Positions 12,545 through 24,440 of a DNA stretch of 64,000 nt are shown here, in pieces. Below the pieces are notes generated by a model. The model had not been told where the DNA came from. It saw only the letters and a list, made by a program, of their open reading frames with translations, and searched no databases. Location: the NCBI GenBank assembly GCA_022605955.1, contig JAKCOZ010000001.1, forward strand, positions 18,158,146-18,222,145. Direction: 5' to 3'. Position numbers and translations under genes: made by a program. Source of the DNA: Rallus limicola. Lineage: Eukaryota; Chordata; Aves; Gruiformes; Rallidae. How positions within the stretch are numbered: position 1 is the stretch's first letter; every line of letters starts with the position of its first letter.

Positions 12545-13113
12545 AGGTACCTAATCTGGTGCCTGACCAACCTGATAAACTTGTATGATGAAACAACTGG
12601 CTTGGTAGACGAGGGAAAAGTAATTGGTATTATTTACCTGGATTTCAGCAAGTCTTTCAATACTGCCTCCCATAAGATCCTCATAGACAACCTGTTGAAA
12701 TACAGGTTGGATGAGCAGACAGTGAGGTGGACTGAAGATTGGCTGAATAGCTGGGCCCAGAGGGCAGTGGACAGTGGCACAAAGTCTAGCTCGAGGACAG
12801 TGACTAGTGGTGACCCCAGGGGTCAATACTGAGTCTTATCTTGTTTATCATCTTCTTTGATGATCTGGATGTTGGAGCAGAGTATACTCTCAGCAAGATT
12901 GGAGGTGACACAAAAACTGAGGAGAGTGGCTAGTAGACCAGAGGATTGTGCTCCCAACCATAGTGACCTTGACAGGCTGGAGAAATGGTCTGGCAGGAAC
13001 CTCATGATGTTCTAGGACGGACCCCAGGCACCAGTAAATGCTAGGGACAGCCCAGTAGGAGAGTGCTGTGTCAGAAAAGGACCAGGGGTCCTGGAGGACC
13101 TTAAACCAGCAAT
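12545..13113 (+). mobile_element. CR1 LINE remnant: reverse transcriptase part, left segment
   Basis: A 5'-truncated CR1 in forward orientation. In one frame from about 12,554 it reads ...WCLTNLI...YDETTGLVDEG, then IIYLDFSKSFNTASH. This is reverse transcriptase motif A with its catalytic Asp kept (YLDFSK), followed by ILIDNLLKYRLDEQTVRW. The frame stops at 12,830 where CR1 normally continues with Gly-Ser-Val-Leu-Gly-Pro. CR1-like text continues through 12,850-13,113 in shifted frames. There the site of the catalytic FADD box reads IGGD, so the enzyme is dead. The segment breaks at 13,113 and resumes at 13,264 (see the nested element). Confidence 0.9.
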
Positions 13114-13260
13114 AAACCAGAAAAGGCTTTCAAGCACTGGAACAGGCTGCCCAGGGAATTGGTTGAGTCACCATCCCTGGAGGCATTTAAAAGACATGTG
13201 GCGCCTAGGAACAAGGTTGGACTTTATGGTCCTTTCCAACCTAAAAGATTCTATGATTCT
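13114..13260 (+). mobile_element. Nested CR1 3'-end fragment inserted in another CR1
   Basis: A 147-bp CR1 3' end, from AAACCAGAAAAGGCTTTCAA to the octamer tail AGATTCTATGATTCT. It includes the conserved ORF2 C-terminal block (GGAACAGGCTGCCCAGGGAA and the following GTCACCATCCCTGGAGG). The host CR1 is contiguous if this piece is removed, because the text before it (GGACCTTAAACCAGCAAT) joins the text after it (GTGCCTTTTCAGCAAAGGAGG). The bases AAT occur at both edges (13111-13113 and 13261-13263), which may be a 3-bp target duplication or microhomology. Confidence 0.75.
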
Positions 13261-13263
13261 AAT

Positions 13264-13736
13264 GTGCCTTTTCAGCAAAGGAGGCCAAGGGTATCCTGGG
13301 CTGCATTAAGAGGAATGTTATGAGCAGGCCAAGGAACCCAATCCTTCAGTTCCATGCAGCACTGGTGAGGCCACTCCTTGAGTGTGTGTCCAGTTCTGGG
13401 ACACTGAATACACAAGAGACATGGACGCACTGGAGAGAGTCCAGTGAAATACACTAAGATGATTAAGGACTGGAGCACCTTACATACAAGGAAAGGCTGA
13501 GAGAGCTGGGACTGTTCAGTCTGGGGCACAAACTGGAACACAGGAACACAGGGTGACTGAGCACTGGTAAACTTTTCCCAGGGAGATTGTAGAGTTTCCA
13601 TCCTTGGAGATATTAAAAATCCACCTTGACATGGTCCCAGGGAACCTGCTCTAGGTGGCCCTTTTTGACTGGGGGCATTGGACAAGATGACCTCCAGAGG
13701 TCAGTTCTAATCTCAGCCATTCTATGATTCTGTGAT
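13264..13736 (+). mobile_element. CR1 LINE remnant: ORF2 C-terminus and 3' end, right segment
   Basis: Continuation of the host CR1 after the nested insertion. It contains the decayed ORF2 C-terminal text (GCAAAGGAGGCCAAGGGTAT, later GGAAAGGCTGAGAGAGCTGG near 13,490), then the 3' untranslated end with GACAAGATGACCTCCAGAGG and the tail CCATTCTATGATTCTGTGA. Several frameshifts and stops remove coding capacity. Confidence 0.85.
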
Positions 13737-16566
13737 AACCAAAAGCCATGAGTGCAAATGCACACTTTAACTCAGACTTTTCTGTTTAAGACACCAAAGA
13801 GGGGATTAAAACTCTTCTAATGAAGTTTCCATGTACTGAAAGATTCCCTGTATCCTTTGGGAAGCTCTAGTAATAGTATGTTGTGAGCTCATTTGCACAT
13901 GTAATGTTCTCTATAGTCCTACTAATGTGTTCTGGCTCAGGATTTCCTGACTTCTAAACCATTAGCTTTTCCTGCAGGACAGTACGTACACTTATTATTT
14001 CCTTTAAATCTGAGATATATAAGGACAGTATCAAAATGTGTACTCAGCACTTCTACAGAATTCAAGTTTCTACATCTCCACTCTGCTCTCATCAGACAGC
14101 TCTACACCTATTTCCTCCTCAGCTCTCAGAAATGAGAGGGCTGCAGAAGTTCAGCACTCTCTGGGTTAGCGCTCTACACAAGTGAAAATCTTTATCTCAG
14201 AGTGTGTGGGACAAATTGGAATTGAAACGGCTACAGAGGGTCATCAATTCTTCAGATGGACGTAGCACAAGTGTCCTATAAACTGAAACATAGCCAGTGC
14301 TGCACAGATTTATACGGAGAGGTTATTATTAGGGAACTTGGGGAGTTTTCAAATGCAGGGATATAATTTATCATGACTAGGTTTTGTTAGCAAGGAATTT
14401 AGACAATTTCTGTTACTGCAACCTAGTAAGTCATTTTATCAACATATTTATTTCTTTGGCTGCTGACACCTCAGTAACCCTCATACCCTCTTAGTATCAC
14501 ATGGCAGGAAAACAACTAACAAATAAAGAGAAATCATTGGTTGTGAATTCACTGAAATTGAATATTCCACCTGGGAAGCTTGGATAATGCAGTTCAGTAA
14601 TAAAGCAGAGTCCATTAAAGGTACACAGGCCTCTTGCGCTCTCTCTCTCATAGAGGAAAGAATCTGTAACCAAGGGAATACATCATGAAATCCTACCCAG
14701 CTGCATAGCCATAGGGGAAACTGGCAACAGTGATTTCGGATACAGAACAGGCAAGGGTCCTGAGAGGGTCCTGAGAGGAAGCCCAGGGTAGCTGAGCTGG
14801 ACCTCCCCACTTTACTCTCTCCCCAGACATTGGAAGACTTGCACAGGTATCTACTTTACTCTAGTTAGACCTCTAGACCTCTACATAACTTGGAGTTGCC
14901 TGCAGCTGTTTGCTCCCTTTAGAAAAATCAGCTTCAATTCCATCTTGCAAGATCAATTTCTCCTGGTTCAGCTCATCTCTGCTATTGTTAAATAATTAAC
15001 CACTTATTTGGCAAGTACTTTATATCTTTTCCTGTCCCTGTGTCTCCAACCATACACACAAACAGAAGGGCAATTAAAAGTGCATTTACCTGTGACCCTC
15101 AGGGATTGCCACATTTTGTGATAATCAATATATTTTGCTTCTGTTATACAAGCAGAAAAGAAAATTCCCAGGTTTAAGAGCACCAAGGAAAAGTAACATG
15201 CAGCCAGAATAGCCAGATCTCCAATATGGAGACTGTATGCAGAAAAGCCCAAGTGGTTATTTGTCAATTGCCATAGTGAACAAGAATGGTCTTGGGAAGA
15301 GAAACCACAGTACAGGGCTTTGTAAACCAGAGACAACTTCTCAAATCATTCCGAAGAGCTCTGAGAAAACTGCACAAGTAAGAAAGGATCTTCCATTTCC
15401 TCTGACAACCAGAAATGACTTAGCAAGACAGTTATACCCTATCCCAAGACTGAAACAGCTTGTCAGGACAAGAGGGTGGAAGAGAAAGAATACCTGTTAT
15501 AAACATAGGGTCAGATTTAGTTGGATGTGTGAGGAGATGGTAGCAGGCCATATGGTGGACAGCCATCCTTCCTGCCCCTCTCACAACTCCCCATGGGCTA
15601 CTTAAATACTTTTGTACCAGAAACATCACAGTTCAGGTTAGTTTGGTTGATTTTAATGAAAAAAAGAGCATAGGTAAAAAGAGAATGCTTTCATGGAGTT
15701 TTACATTTCATAGGTCCATCAAACTGTGGGAAAACTAAAAGGCTGGCAAGGAAGGAATTAGTGAACTGGAGGAGATAATTTTGTTATTCTGATTACTAAA
15801 GTAGAAAGGAAAATGTTGCCAAGGGGAAGAATTATTTTTTTTAATAAATTCCTAAAAATACCCTAATTTCTGAAAAACTTGTCTTTGGAAAGAGAACTAA
15901 AAGTACTTTTACAGCCAGAACATCCACACTGTGGCTGGGCTGTCTCATGCTCTCTCTGATCACATATGAAAACCTAGACAGCTGGGGAATACCCCCAAAG
16001 GTCACTGATACAAATGATCAAGTGCCCAAACCTTTCTTCAGTACCTATTAGCAAAGAAGAAAAGAAGTTACTGAAGGACAGTCCCTGCCCATTCTTGTCA
16101 GGATCAGTCATGACACAACAACAACATGGTCTCGGCAAAAGAGTATAGAAAAATAATCTGCAACCTTTGTTAAGAGGCACTATATTGAATAAACCAGTGA
16201 AGTCTCAGGTACCAAAAGTTATTTTGCAAACCACAGAAGATTTACAGAGCCCCAAAGACCACCCCAGTCCCTCTTTTCCATCTCTTCATTCATCTTTCCT
16301 ACAAAATCAAAATTCAAGGGCCTGTGACTTCAGTATATGCACACTGTGAACAGCCTAATCTGCAAGCTATACATCACTTTCCTAATGTCTGAAAACTTAA
16401 AAAGAAAAGCCAGAAGGAAACAGCTTGGAGAAGACATTACATCTTTCTGCTCTTGCAGAGCCAGTCCTTTCATCCCCACTCTGAAGCTACTTGTTCAAAG
16501 ACTAGAACTGTATTAGAAAAGTACCTGTTTCTTACAAGGAGCACTTTGGATTTAACTGCAGGTTAA
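13737..16566. other. Non-coding sequence, no gene recognised
   Basis: Single-copy by eye. The longest ORFs are 110-122 codons (15,004-15,605) on opposite strands and have no recognisable domain. A weak minus-strand exon-like segment at 15,090-15,140 is listed under findings. Confidence 0.45.
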
Positions 16567-16664
16567 GTATTCCCATTGGTCAAAGCCTCACAGTGATTAC
16601 AACCATCAAGAAGAAGTATTTCCACTGGTCAAAGCCTTGCAGTGATTGCGACCGTCAAGGAGAA
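16567..16664. repeat. 49-bp tandem duplication, two copies
   Basis: Copy 1 is 16567-16615 and copy 2 is 16616-16664, exactly adjacent. I count eight differences over 49 positions and no gap, and all eight are transitions. The core CACTGGTCAAAGCCTTGCAG of copy 2 corresponds to CATTGGTCAAAGCCTCACAG in copy 1. Confidence 0.9.
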
Positions 16665-19600
16665 AAGCTCTTCTTAGCTTTGAAACACCTAAAGCAGAAT
16701 ATTTCCAAACATTACACCCAACCCCTTCTTGATCTGAACATTGCTCTGTGGAAAGCAATCACTGAAGTCCTCACAGGAGCCCTTCTGGGTGGCAGACCCT
16801 CTGTGAGGCTAGGTCAGCTGGAGGGATTCATGCAGTACTAGTTAGGCTGTAATGTTGGGTACATAAACAAGCAATTATTTCTTGTTGTGCTTTGCAAAAA
16901 TTTTCTTGCTTTTCCTTCCAGGTTGAAAGTTGACAGATCAGAAATCCATGTTTCTCATAATTAGGCTCTCTCTGACACTCCTGGTGTCATTTCAGTTTGA
17001 AGAAAAGAAGCATCTGTGCTGAGCAATATTGCTCAGGCTACAGGATGGTCAGAGAGGAGAGCAGGAAACAAGTGGGCTGTGCAGGTTATATCCACCTGCC
17101 AAAGTAAAAACTAACCCTGAGCCAGCCTTATTTGTCTTTTCAAGCCACTTCATGTCAGATTGCAGGACTCATGTCAGAGCACAGGACCCCTGGAAGGAAC
17201 AAACAGGGGAATTAATGTTCTCAGTGTGGCAGGGCTCGGAAAGGGTGGCATGGCATTTGTGACAGCTTCCCTTATCCCTTGGAATCCACAGCACGGTTTT
17301 GTATCAGTTCAAAGTGAAAACCAAGAACAGTAGGAGAGGCAGAGCTAGAAGGAAGCCTTGGCTTTGGGTGCCCGTATCTGAAGCCAGGATATTGTCCTTG
17401 CAGAATTTTATTTACCATGTACATAATTAAACCCCTAAGTGCCAGCTGAACTGGGAATCACGCTGTGTGGTGCCTTTCCTACTGTCTGAATGACTGCTAG
17501 ACACTTGGCTCTGTTTTGACACAAAAATGCAGTCCATCATAGTCCCATTCATCTGTCATCTGTTGCCTGCTTGTCTCTTTTCCCATTTAGTTGTGTACAA
17601 GATGAAATGTTTTCCTCCTGCTGCTTGTCTGGTTTTTTTTACACTTCATTTTATTTGCTGTTTTTTATGTGCCCACAATGAAATAGCCACATAGAGTCAC
17701 ATTGCCAGTCATAATAATGGATTGAAGCTATATTGGCTTAAGAAATAAACAGCCATCTTCATATTTTTCCTTTCTCTTTTTCATTACAAAGCTGAAATGA
17801 ACATATTATTAATTAGACTTCAGTCTCTGTCCCACTCCATTTTAAATAACTAGTAGAAGACCAGGGGAAAAGTTACCCGGCAGTGTTATTCATTCATTAC
17901 TGTGACATATTAAGCAGAGAACCAAAGTAATGATAGAGTAATGCAGCCAAAGAAAATTACCTGTATTATATTGTCATAGGCGATTGAGACACAGCCAGTT
18001 ACATGTATACAAACCGCAGGAATTGTTTAAAGAGCAAATAATTACAGGGCCAGAGGATGGGGAGTTTTAGATAAATACTCTCATGAATTATTTACTGTAA
18101 GACTGTGGAAGATTTTTTCCTGAAAATAATTGTGAAAAGTAGCCACAAATCAGGCTATTTGTTGAGCTAGTCTAAAGTAATGAATAAGTATGCATATATT
18201 TCTGTACTGGATTGTGCCAGGACTGTCTGACCCTCTCTGGTAATGACAGCAGTCCTTTTGTCTATTTCTGCTGCTTGGTGCTGAAGAAAATAAAATAAAT
18301 AGTTTCCCAGGAATTTAACCTCTCTGTGATCCTCTTGATTTGAGAGGACACAGAGCTCCCAAGCCATGGCATATTGCCTTCTGCCCCCCTTGTGTGCTTT
18401 TACATGCCACACAACAGCTCCTGAAGCGTGCCTCTTCCTACAAAACTTTCTCCTATTCAGACAGTGAAAACAATGAACTTTTGAGATCTCCTGGAGTAGT
18501 CATGATTCATCGTGAGTCATGATGCCTTAATTTTGGAATAAACTAAACATGAAGCTTAAACTCATCTTTTGTTTCCTTAAGAAAATAGCTAGGACTGGAT
18601 TTGCAAATATTTTTAGGCATCAGAAGATTCAAGAAAATGCTTACCTGGATTTCTAAAAGTTCTTGATGTGGTTAGGCACAGGGCTCATATCACAGATAAA
18701 AATTAGGCACCTAATTTAAGTACATCCTCTAGCTGATTCAGTCATCAATGGAACCAGAGGGGTCCATCCAGAGGAAAATTGTGTCCATCTGATGAGAATT
18801 GAGAAGAACATTCGTGTCTCTCCAATAACTAGACATGCCCATGCTTCTCTGAGGTTAAGTGGGATGGATCCCACCTTGATGGCCAGCTCCTGTGGGAAAA
18901 TCTGCCCCTTGGCCTCTCTCTGGTCATGACAGCTCTGAAGCAGCAGCGGTGCCTCCACCCAGCTGTAAACCAGGCCCACACACACATCCTTCACTAGAAT
19001 ATATCACCCTGCATTGGATCAGTTCTTGTAAAGAAACAGGAAGCACCTAGCAGATGTGCGTTATGGGATGCCCTTCCTTTGAAATCCCTCACCATGGTTC
19101 CCATGCCTCCACGGTCCAGGCACAGCTGCAGCAGTGTGAGTGTGCAGCTCCCATCTGGTTCATGGCCAAAGCCAGTCCTGTAACCAAAATATTCCTGCAC
19201 AAACCAGTTGTTGCCATCGCTGATTCCTATCTACCCCAGAACTAGTGGCATTAGAGGCCTCTATCATGGTCACTGGGAGGGATTGGGCACAGGCAACTCC
19301 CACAGGTTTGTTGTGCTGTGGACACTGATTTTCTGGGGAAAATCTGAGTATACAGATGAAGTTTTAGAGATACTCTCACACAAGGTTCATGAAAGCTTGA
19401 ACATCTGCTATATTGCTCGAGATGCTGAGCGTCTCTGCTGGTTGTTTCCTTTTGCCATCCCTCTCCTCCCTGGCCTGGCTGATGCAAACATGTTGAGGTA
19501 TCTTCCTCCCAAGTCCTGGTGGTTCACAGCCTCCCTGGGCCCACTTTACCTCCCAAGGGCTGCCTGGATATTTGCACAGATGTTGATCTGGAGCAAACTG

Positions 19601-22600
19601 GCACTGTCCTGCTTCTCCCACTCCTCCCTGCTAACCTACCACAGAGGACTTGAGCTGTTCTTAAGCACTCTAATCCATTAGGGAGGCTGGAAGCCCAGGC
19701 TCACATTCCTGTTTCTTTTCTATTTTCTGATATTTTGCAAGCAGCAGTAGAAACATCACTTGCCAGGGCTTCCTGACACTTCTCTTTTTAAGTCTTTGTT
19801 TTCAACTTTTACCTGCTTCAACTGCACAGATGTTTCCCATGTGGGGTTTTTATCTCAGAATACTCATATGCATTTTTTCAGTTTTAATAAAAATGGTTGA
19901 AAAGTTCCCTGAAATGAGATTAAGAGACAGCACTGTTTTGCCATGATAGCAAATAGGTAAAACTCTATTTTAGAAGCTGCAGTGCCCCAGTCCTTTGGAG
20001 GGTGGACATAATATTTGTTAGAGCTTGCCTTTCCTCCTTCTTCTGTTGCTATGGAAAACTGTATTTAATTAGCCAGGTTGAATGTTTGGAACATTTTATT
20101 TGTATTTATAACAACCTCCTTAGAGCTTGTCGGCTAAAAGTTTGAGAAGGTTGTAGGGGTCAGCCTGGGTCTGTAAGCACTGTCCCTGAGCAGGAGCTGG
20201 GTGGGCTGCCTCTGGGGCAGGAGAGGCTGAGCAGTGCTCCAGTCAGATCATCAGGGGGCTGGAAGTCCAGTTTTCCTGCCTTCCCAGCATGGAGATTCCT
20301 CCAGGAAGGAGAGAGCAGCATAGCACTGTACTCTGGTGGGAGAGGAGCTTATGAGGTTCCAGGGGCAAGAAATGCACTGACAAAGGGGTCTGAAAGCCAA
20401 AGACAGTGAGGCAGAAAGTGGGGAAAGTGTAGGAGAAAAGAGAGAAACCTCCCTGTCCACCTTCTAGCTACTGAGAATGCTGCTGTCTTTCCTAAACTCA
20501 TTGTACTCTTCTTTAGCTTGTGTAGAAGAAGTCCCAAAATAGCATAAGGTAAGGTCAAACACTTGCTCCAGGATAACAGTGGTATCACAAAACATATGCT
20601 GTGTTGTGTTATCACCAATTAGCAACCACTTCACTGTGGCAAATGGTCTCTGAATCAACATACTTCCAGGGCAAGGCATAGGTAGAGAGTTTTTGTGAGT
20701 TACGTACATTTGAACTGATTATGTAAATGGTTATTGTTAATAATAACAACAACAACAATGACAATAGAGAATCCCCTGTTTTGCCTGGCTGTGGTTGCTT
20801 AGAACAGCTGTTTTAATGAGACATCTGCCAGTGAAACAATTTAGCCTGAGGATAATGAATAACTGTTACTTAACTGAGAGTGTATTAGCATAAACTCTGT
20901 TTAATGGGGACACATTTGGCCAGTGAATAGTGATTTCTTGGTACTTATCTAGGTGTTTAATAGTGAAAATTACGAGCTTGTGGCAAAAATAAATGAAGGA
21001 ATGAACAGTCATATAGTACAGACTGTGTTTTTTCTGGTTGCTTTAGTTTGAAATACCTCAAAGGGATCGTGTCAGAGAGTGAATTATAAAAAACTCAGGG
21101 AACCTTTGTGGTGGGTGCTTGAAAATGCCGAAACACTGAAGATCACTGAGACCCCTGGTCTTCGTCTTTTACTACAGAAATTATTAAAATATGAAGACAG
21201 AGCCATTTGTATCCCTATTTTATGGCATTGTTTTCTTTCATCTGAAGCTTTCTATCTGTCTATTTTGCAGGTATATGCGCATAAGTGTGTTGTAACACAT
21301 CTCACTCTGGATTTCAAAGCTGGGTAAACCAAGCGCCTGGAATGGCATTTCAGGTAGGGAATTCTGCTCTGATAGACCCTGCTCAGCAGTATTCCCCAGT
21401 TTTTCTAGTTCCTATGTAGATGTGTTTCAGAGTACTGAGAGAACTGCATAAAAACTTGATGATGTGGTGAATAAGCACAGTGTTAAGTTGTGATCAGAGT
21501 TACAGAGCTGATTTTTGTAGACTCCTGTTGGCCCATGCAAGAAGAAAAAGCTTGCTTGTAAGCGATAACATTATTTGCTTTCAAGGGAGATGAAATCTCT
21601 GTGTATGTGCATTGGCTGATATCCCCTGGCTTTAAGAAAAAATACTAGCAAAGACTATGTTCTTTATGACAGAAACCAGAATAATGAGGTTAAATGGAAG
21701 ACCACTGCAGTGTGATTCAATTTATTTGGCCAGACCTATGAGTGAAATAAATATGAACCATGGGACCTTTGAACACTCTGAAAAGCTATCTGCTATTCTT
21801 TTGAGGAAATTAAATGAATCCTTTTTCAGATACAATAAGCAAGACTGTTACCATATTAGTGGAAGAATTTACCAGACTTAGAAGAATACCAAATAGTCCT
21901 TCCTCTCGTATTTGCAGCTCTCTTTTCCCAGATATAAAAAATGCAGCTCCTGTCATGTGGTGACTGTAAAGGTACAAGACAGACCTTGGGATCTGGAAGA
22001 GGGAGAAGGTTTTGGTATCCTGTAAGTGACTGATGTCTGGAGCTCTCCAGAGAAATCCACATCATTTGTTGGGCAATCCTGAAAACTGCCTTCACTCTGA
22101 AACCCAGAAATGGTGAAATTCCCATTTGAAAAACGTTAAAATTGACAATTGTTCTGAATGTATTGAAACACCTTGTTTCATTATATTGATTACTTGATAT
22201 ATCGATGTGGCTACATATGTATATCATTCCTATAGCAGGTCCAGTGTTAGAAATGTCTCATGAGAATCATTTGTAATAGAGACATGTATGTTTGAGCAAG
22301 GCAAGTAGACTCCCTTTTAAGCAGGAATTTTAGGCTGTGATTCATTTGACCTGTTTTAGACACCTACACTAAGATGAATCTGGAGAAGTGAATCATACCC
22401 ATCTTGTCTATACTGCTCTGGACTCTTGTTGAAACCGCAGTTTCTGGAGGCTGTTCATGTTAGGGACACCTTTGGAGTTTGCTAGCATAGCTATGTTGGT
22501 TAGAAAAGGGACTGAGTCTTGCTGCCAATGGCTTTTCTGACAGTAGTCCTAAATTCATCTGGACTGACTTTATTGGCAGTTTGATGGGATAGCAATATTG

Positions 22601-22982
22601 ATTTTGGAAAGTAATTCAAGCCCCACAGTCAAAAGACTTCTTTCACATTGACACACCTTTCTTGTGTACAGTAGTGATCCATCATGTGTAGCTAACTACT
22701 ACTCCTTTCAGCACCTGGAGTGGGACTAAGGAAGCACTGAAATCTACAGGAAGGAGATGTTTTTGTCTGTCAGTCAGAAGGTGACTTCTGCTTGTCAAAG
22801 AACTGAGATCAGCACTCACAGAAGATAGTGACTGCACTCCATAGCACTCCGCCTCTCATAAAACATTTGTGTGGGCTGGGGTGACATTCTTTGGTGGCCT
22901 GACCCCAGCATGAATGAAACAAGGCAGTCTGCTTTTAATTCCACTTTGCATCATGCTCATTGTCATGCCTGGCTTGGGAAAA
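16665..22982. other. Non-coding sequence, no gene recognised
   Basis: Mostly AT-rich. Around 18,700-19,700 and 20,150-20,460 the GC content is higher and several frames are open, including a 157-codon plus-strand frame at 19,208-19,681. I recognise no domain there. Part of 17,650-18,110 is dense in ATTA-type motifs and could be conserved regulatory DNA, which only an alignment could show. Confidence 0.4.
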
Positions 22983-23110
22983 AACACAGAACAGTTTATA
23001 TTTGTAGGTCATCTGGTCCAACCCTTTTGCTCTAACCTGACTTCAAATTGCTCTTGCTTTAAACTGACTTCAAATTTACATCAGGCTTCTCAAAACCTTG
23101 TCCTGACAAT
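22983..23110 (-). mobile_element. Degenerate CR1 3'-end fragment
   Basis: The plus strand reads AACACAGAACAG, then TAGGTCATCTGGTCCAACCC, then a decayed CATCAGGCTTCTCAAAACCT and TTGTCCTGAC. That is the order of a reverse-oriented CR1 3' end (the consensus has a similar GGTCATCTGGTCCAACCC and a TTGCTCAGAGCC block). It is short and diverged, so confidence is moderate. Confidence 0.5.
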
Positions 23111-23825
23111 TTTTCACCATATCTGTGGAGGAAGATTTCAAGCAACAGCTCTGTTCAGTATAGAGACTGCAAACTTTGCTTATCTCTGCAGAGCCACAGG
23201 CTGATTTTGAGTAAAGGACTGCTTCCTGATGCAAAAATCACAGATTAAATATGCCAACATACCTTTAGCATATTGCAAAGTACTAACAAAATGATTTACA
23301 GCTAAAAGGTCCAAGGATAAATGAAGAGAAGGTGTTGCCCTCTACAGAGAAAGAACTAGGAGAACTTGCACAATACACCTATTTCAGGAACTGGCACTGA
23401 ACTGAACTCTCACTTGGTACAACTTCACAGACTTACTCTTGGCCAGGTATCTAATGCTCAACAGCATTCCAGAAAACTACATATTTTCAAAGTAATGCAA
23501 TGGGGAAATGAATTACCTCTATTATGTGAAAAGCAAGGGGTGTGCAGTCTCCAAGAAGAAGGAATTTTATGAGCAAGAGACTGAATTTACCTTGGAAAAC
23601 TCAGGTACTGATAAATACAGGTAATCGTGTACACACTGATTATACACACAGGCTTGAGAACAAAGTTATAACCAGACCACATGAGTATTTCATTATGGCT
23701 TGAGGACTCTTTGGACAGCTTTGAATTTCTTGCTGGAAATAAGAAACTAGTGCTGAGGCTTGTTGTCTCAAAGGGAAGCAAGTCAGACATAATTTTTCAA
23801 GGTTGATATGAAATATTTTCATCGA

Positions 23826-24235
23826 AGCACAGAATCACAGAACATTAGGAGTTGGAAGGGGCCTTGAAAGATCATCTAGTCGAACCCCCCTGCCAGAGAA
23901 GGATCACCTAGGCTAAATTGCACAGGAACACATCCAGACGGGTTTTGAATGTCTCCAGAGAAGGAGACTCCACAACCTCTCTGGGCAGCCTCTTCCAGTG
24001 CTCTGTCACCCTCACAGTGAAAAAGTTTCTCCTTATATTCACATGGAATTTCCTATGCTCCAGCTTGCACCCATTGCCCCTTGTCCTATTGCTGGCCATC
24101 ACTGAGAAAACCTTTGTTATCATTTTATTGTTTGCTCTCTTGACTAACCACTCCACCTCCTCAGCTTCTTTGCACCCATCAGAAACATCCAGGATGCGGT
24201 CGTTCCTTTGCCATGCCCTAAGGTACATGTGCTTG
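23826..24235 (-). mobile_element. CR1 LINE 3' end with ORF2 C-terminus
   Basis: Reverse-oriented and 5'-truncated CR1. The 3' end is at the low coordinate (CACAGAATCACAGAACATTAGG), followed by GGGGCCTTGAAAGATCATCT. On the minus strand one frame stays open from 24,228 to 23,908 (106 codons) and ends in the typical CR1 ORF2 C-terminus: [27 protein letters not shown], then [19 protein letters not shown]. The part above about 24,115 looks less like CR1, so the true breakpoint may be there. The intact C-terminal frame suggests it is younger than the other CR1 pieces here. Confidence 0.88.
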
Positions 24236-24254
24236 AATCAGAGGGTTCATACTA

Positions 24255-24440
24255 ATCACAGAATCACAGAATCACTGGTTGGAAAAGACGTTTAAGATCA
24301 TCAAGTCCAACCATTCCCACCCTAAACTAAACCATATCTCTAAGTACCCGATCTAGCCTTTTTTTAAACACATCCAGGGAAGGTGACTCAACCACCTCCC
24401 TGGGCAGCCTGTTCCAGGCCTAATGGCTTTCACTGTTCTT
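24255..24440 (-). mobile_element. Second CR1 3'-end fragment, tandem with the first
   Basis: It starts ATCACAGAATCACAGAATCA at the low coordinate, which is the reverse of the CR1 octamer tail. It continues GGTTGGAAAAGACGTTTAAG, ATCATCAAGTCCAACCATTC and, later, CACCTCCCTGGGCAGCCTGT. The 3' untranslated text differs from that of the neighbour at 23,826, so this is a separate insertion of another CR1 subfamily and not a duplication. Confidence 0.9.
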
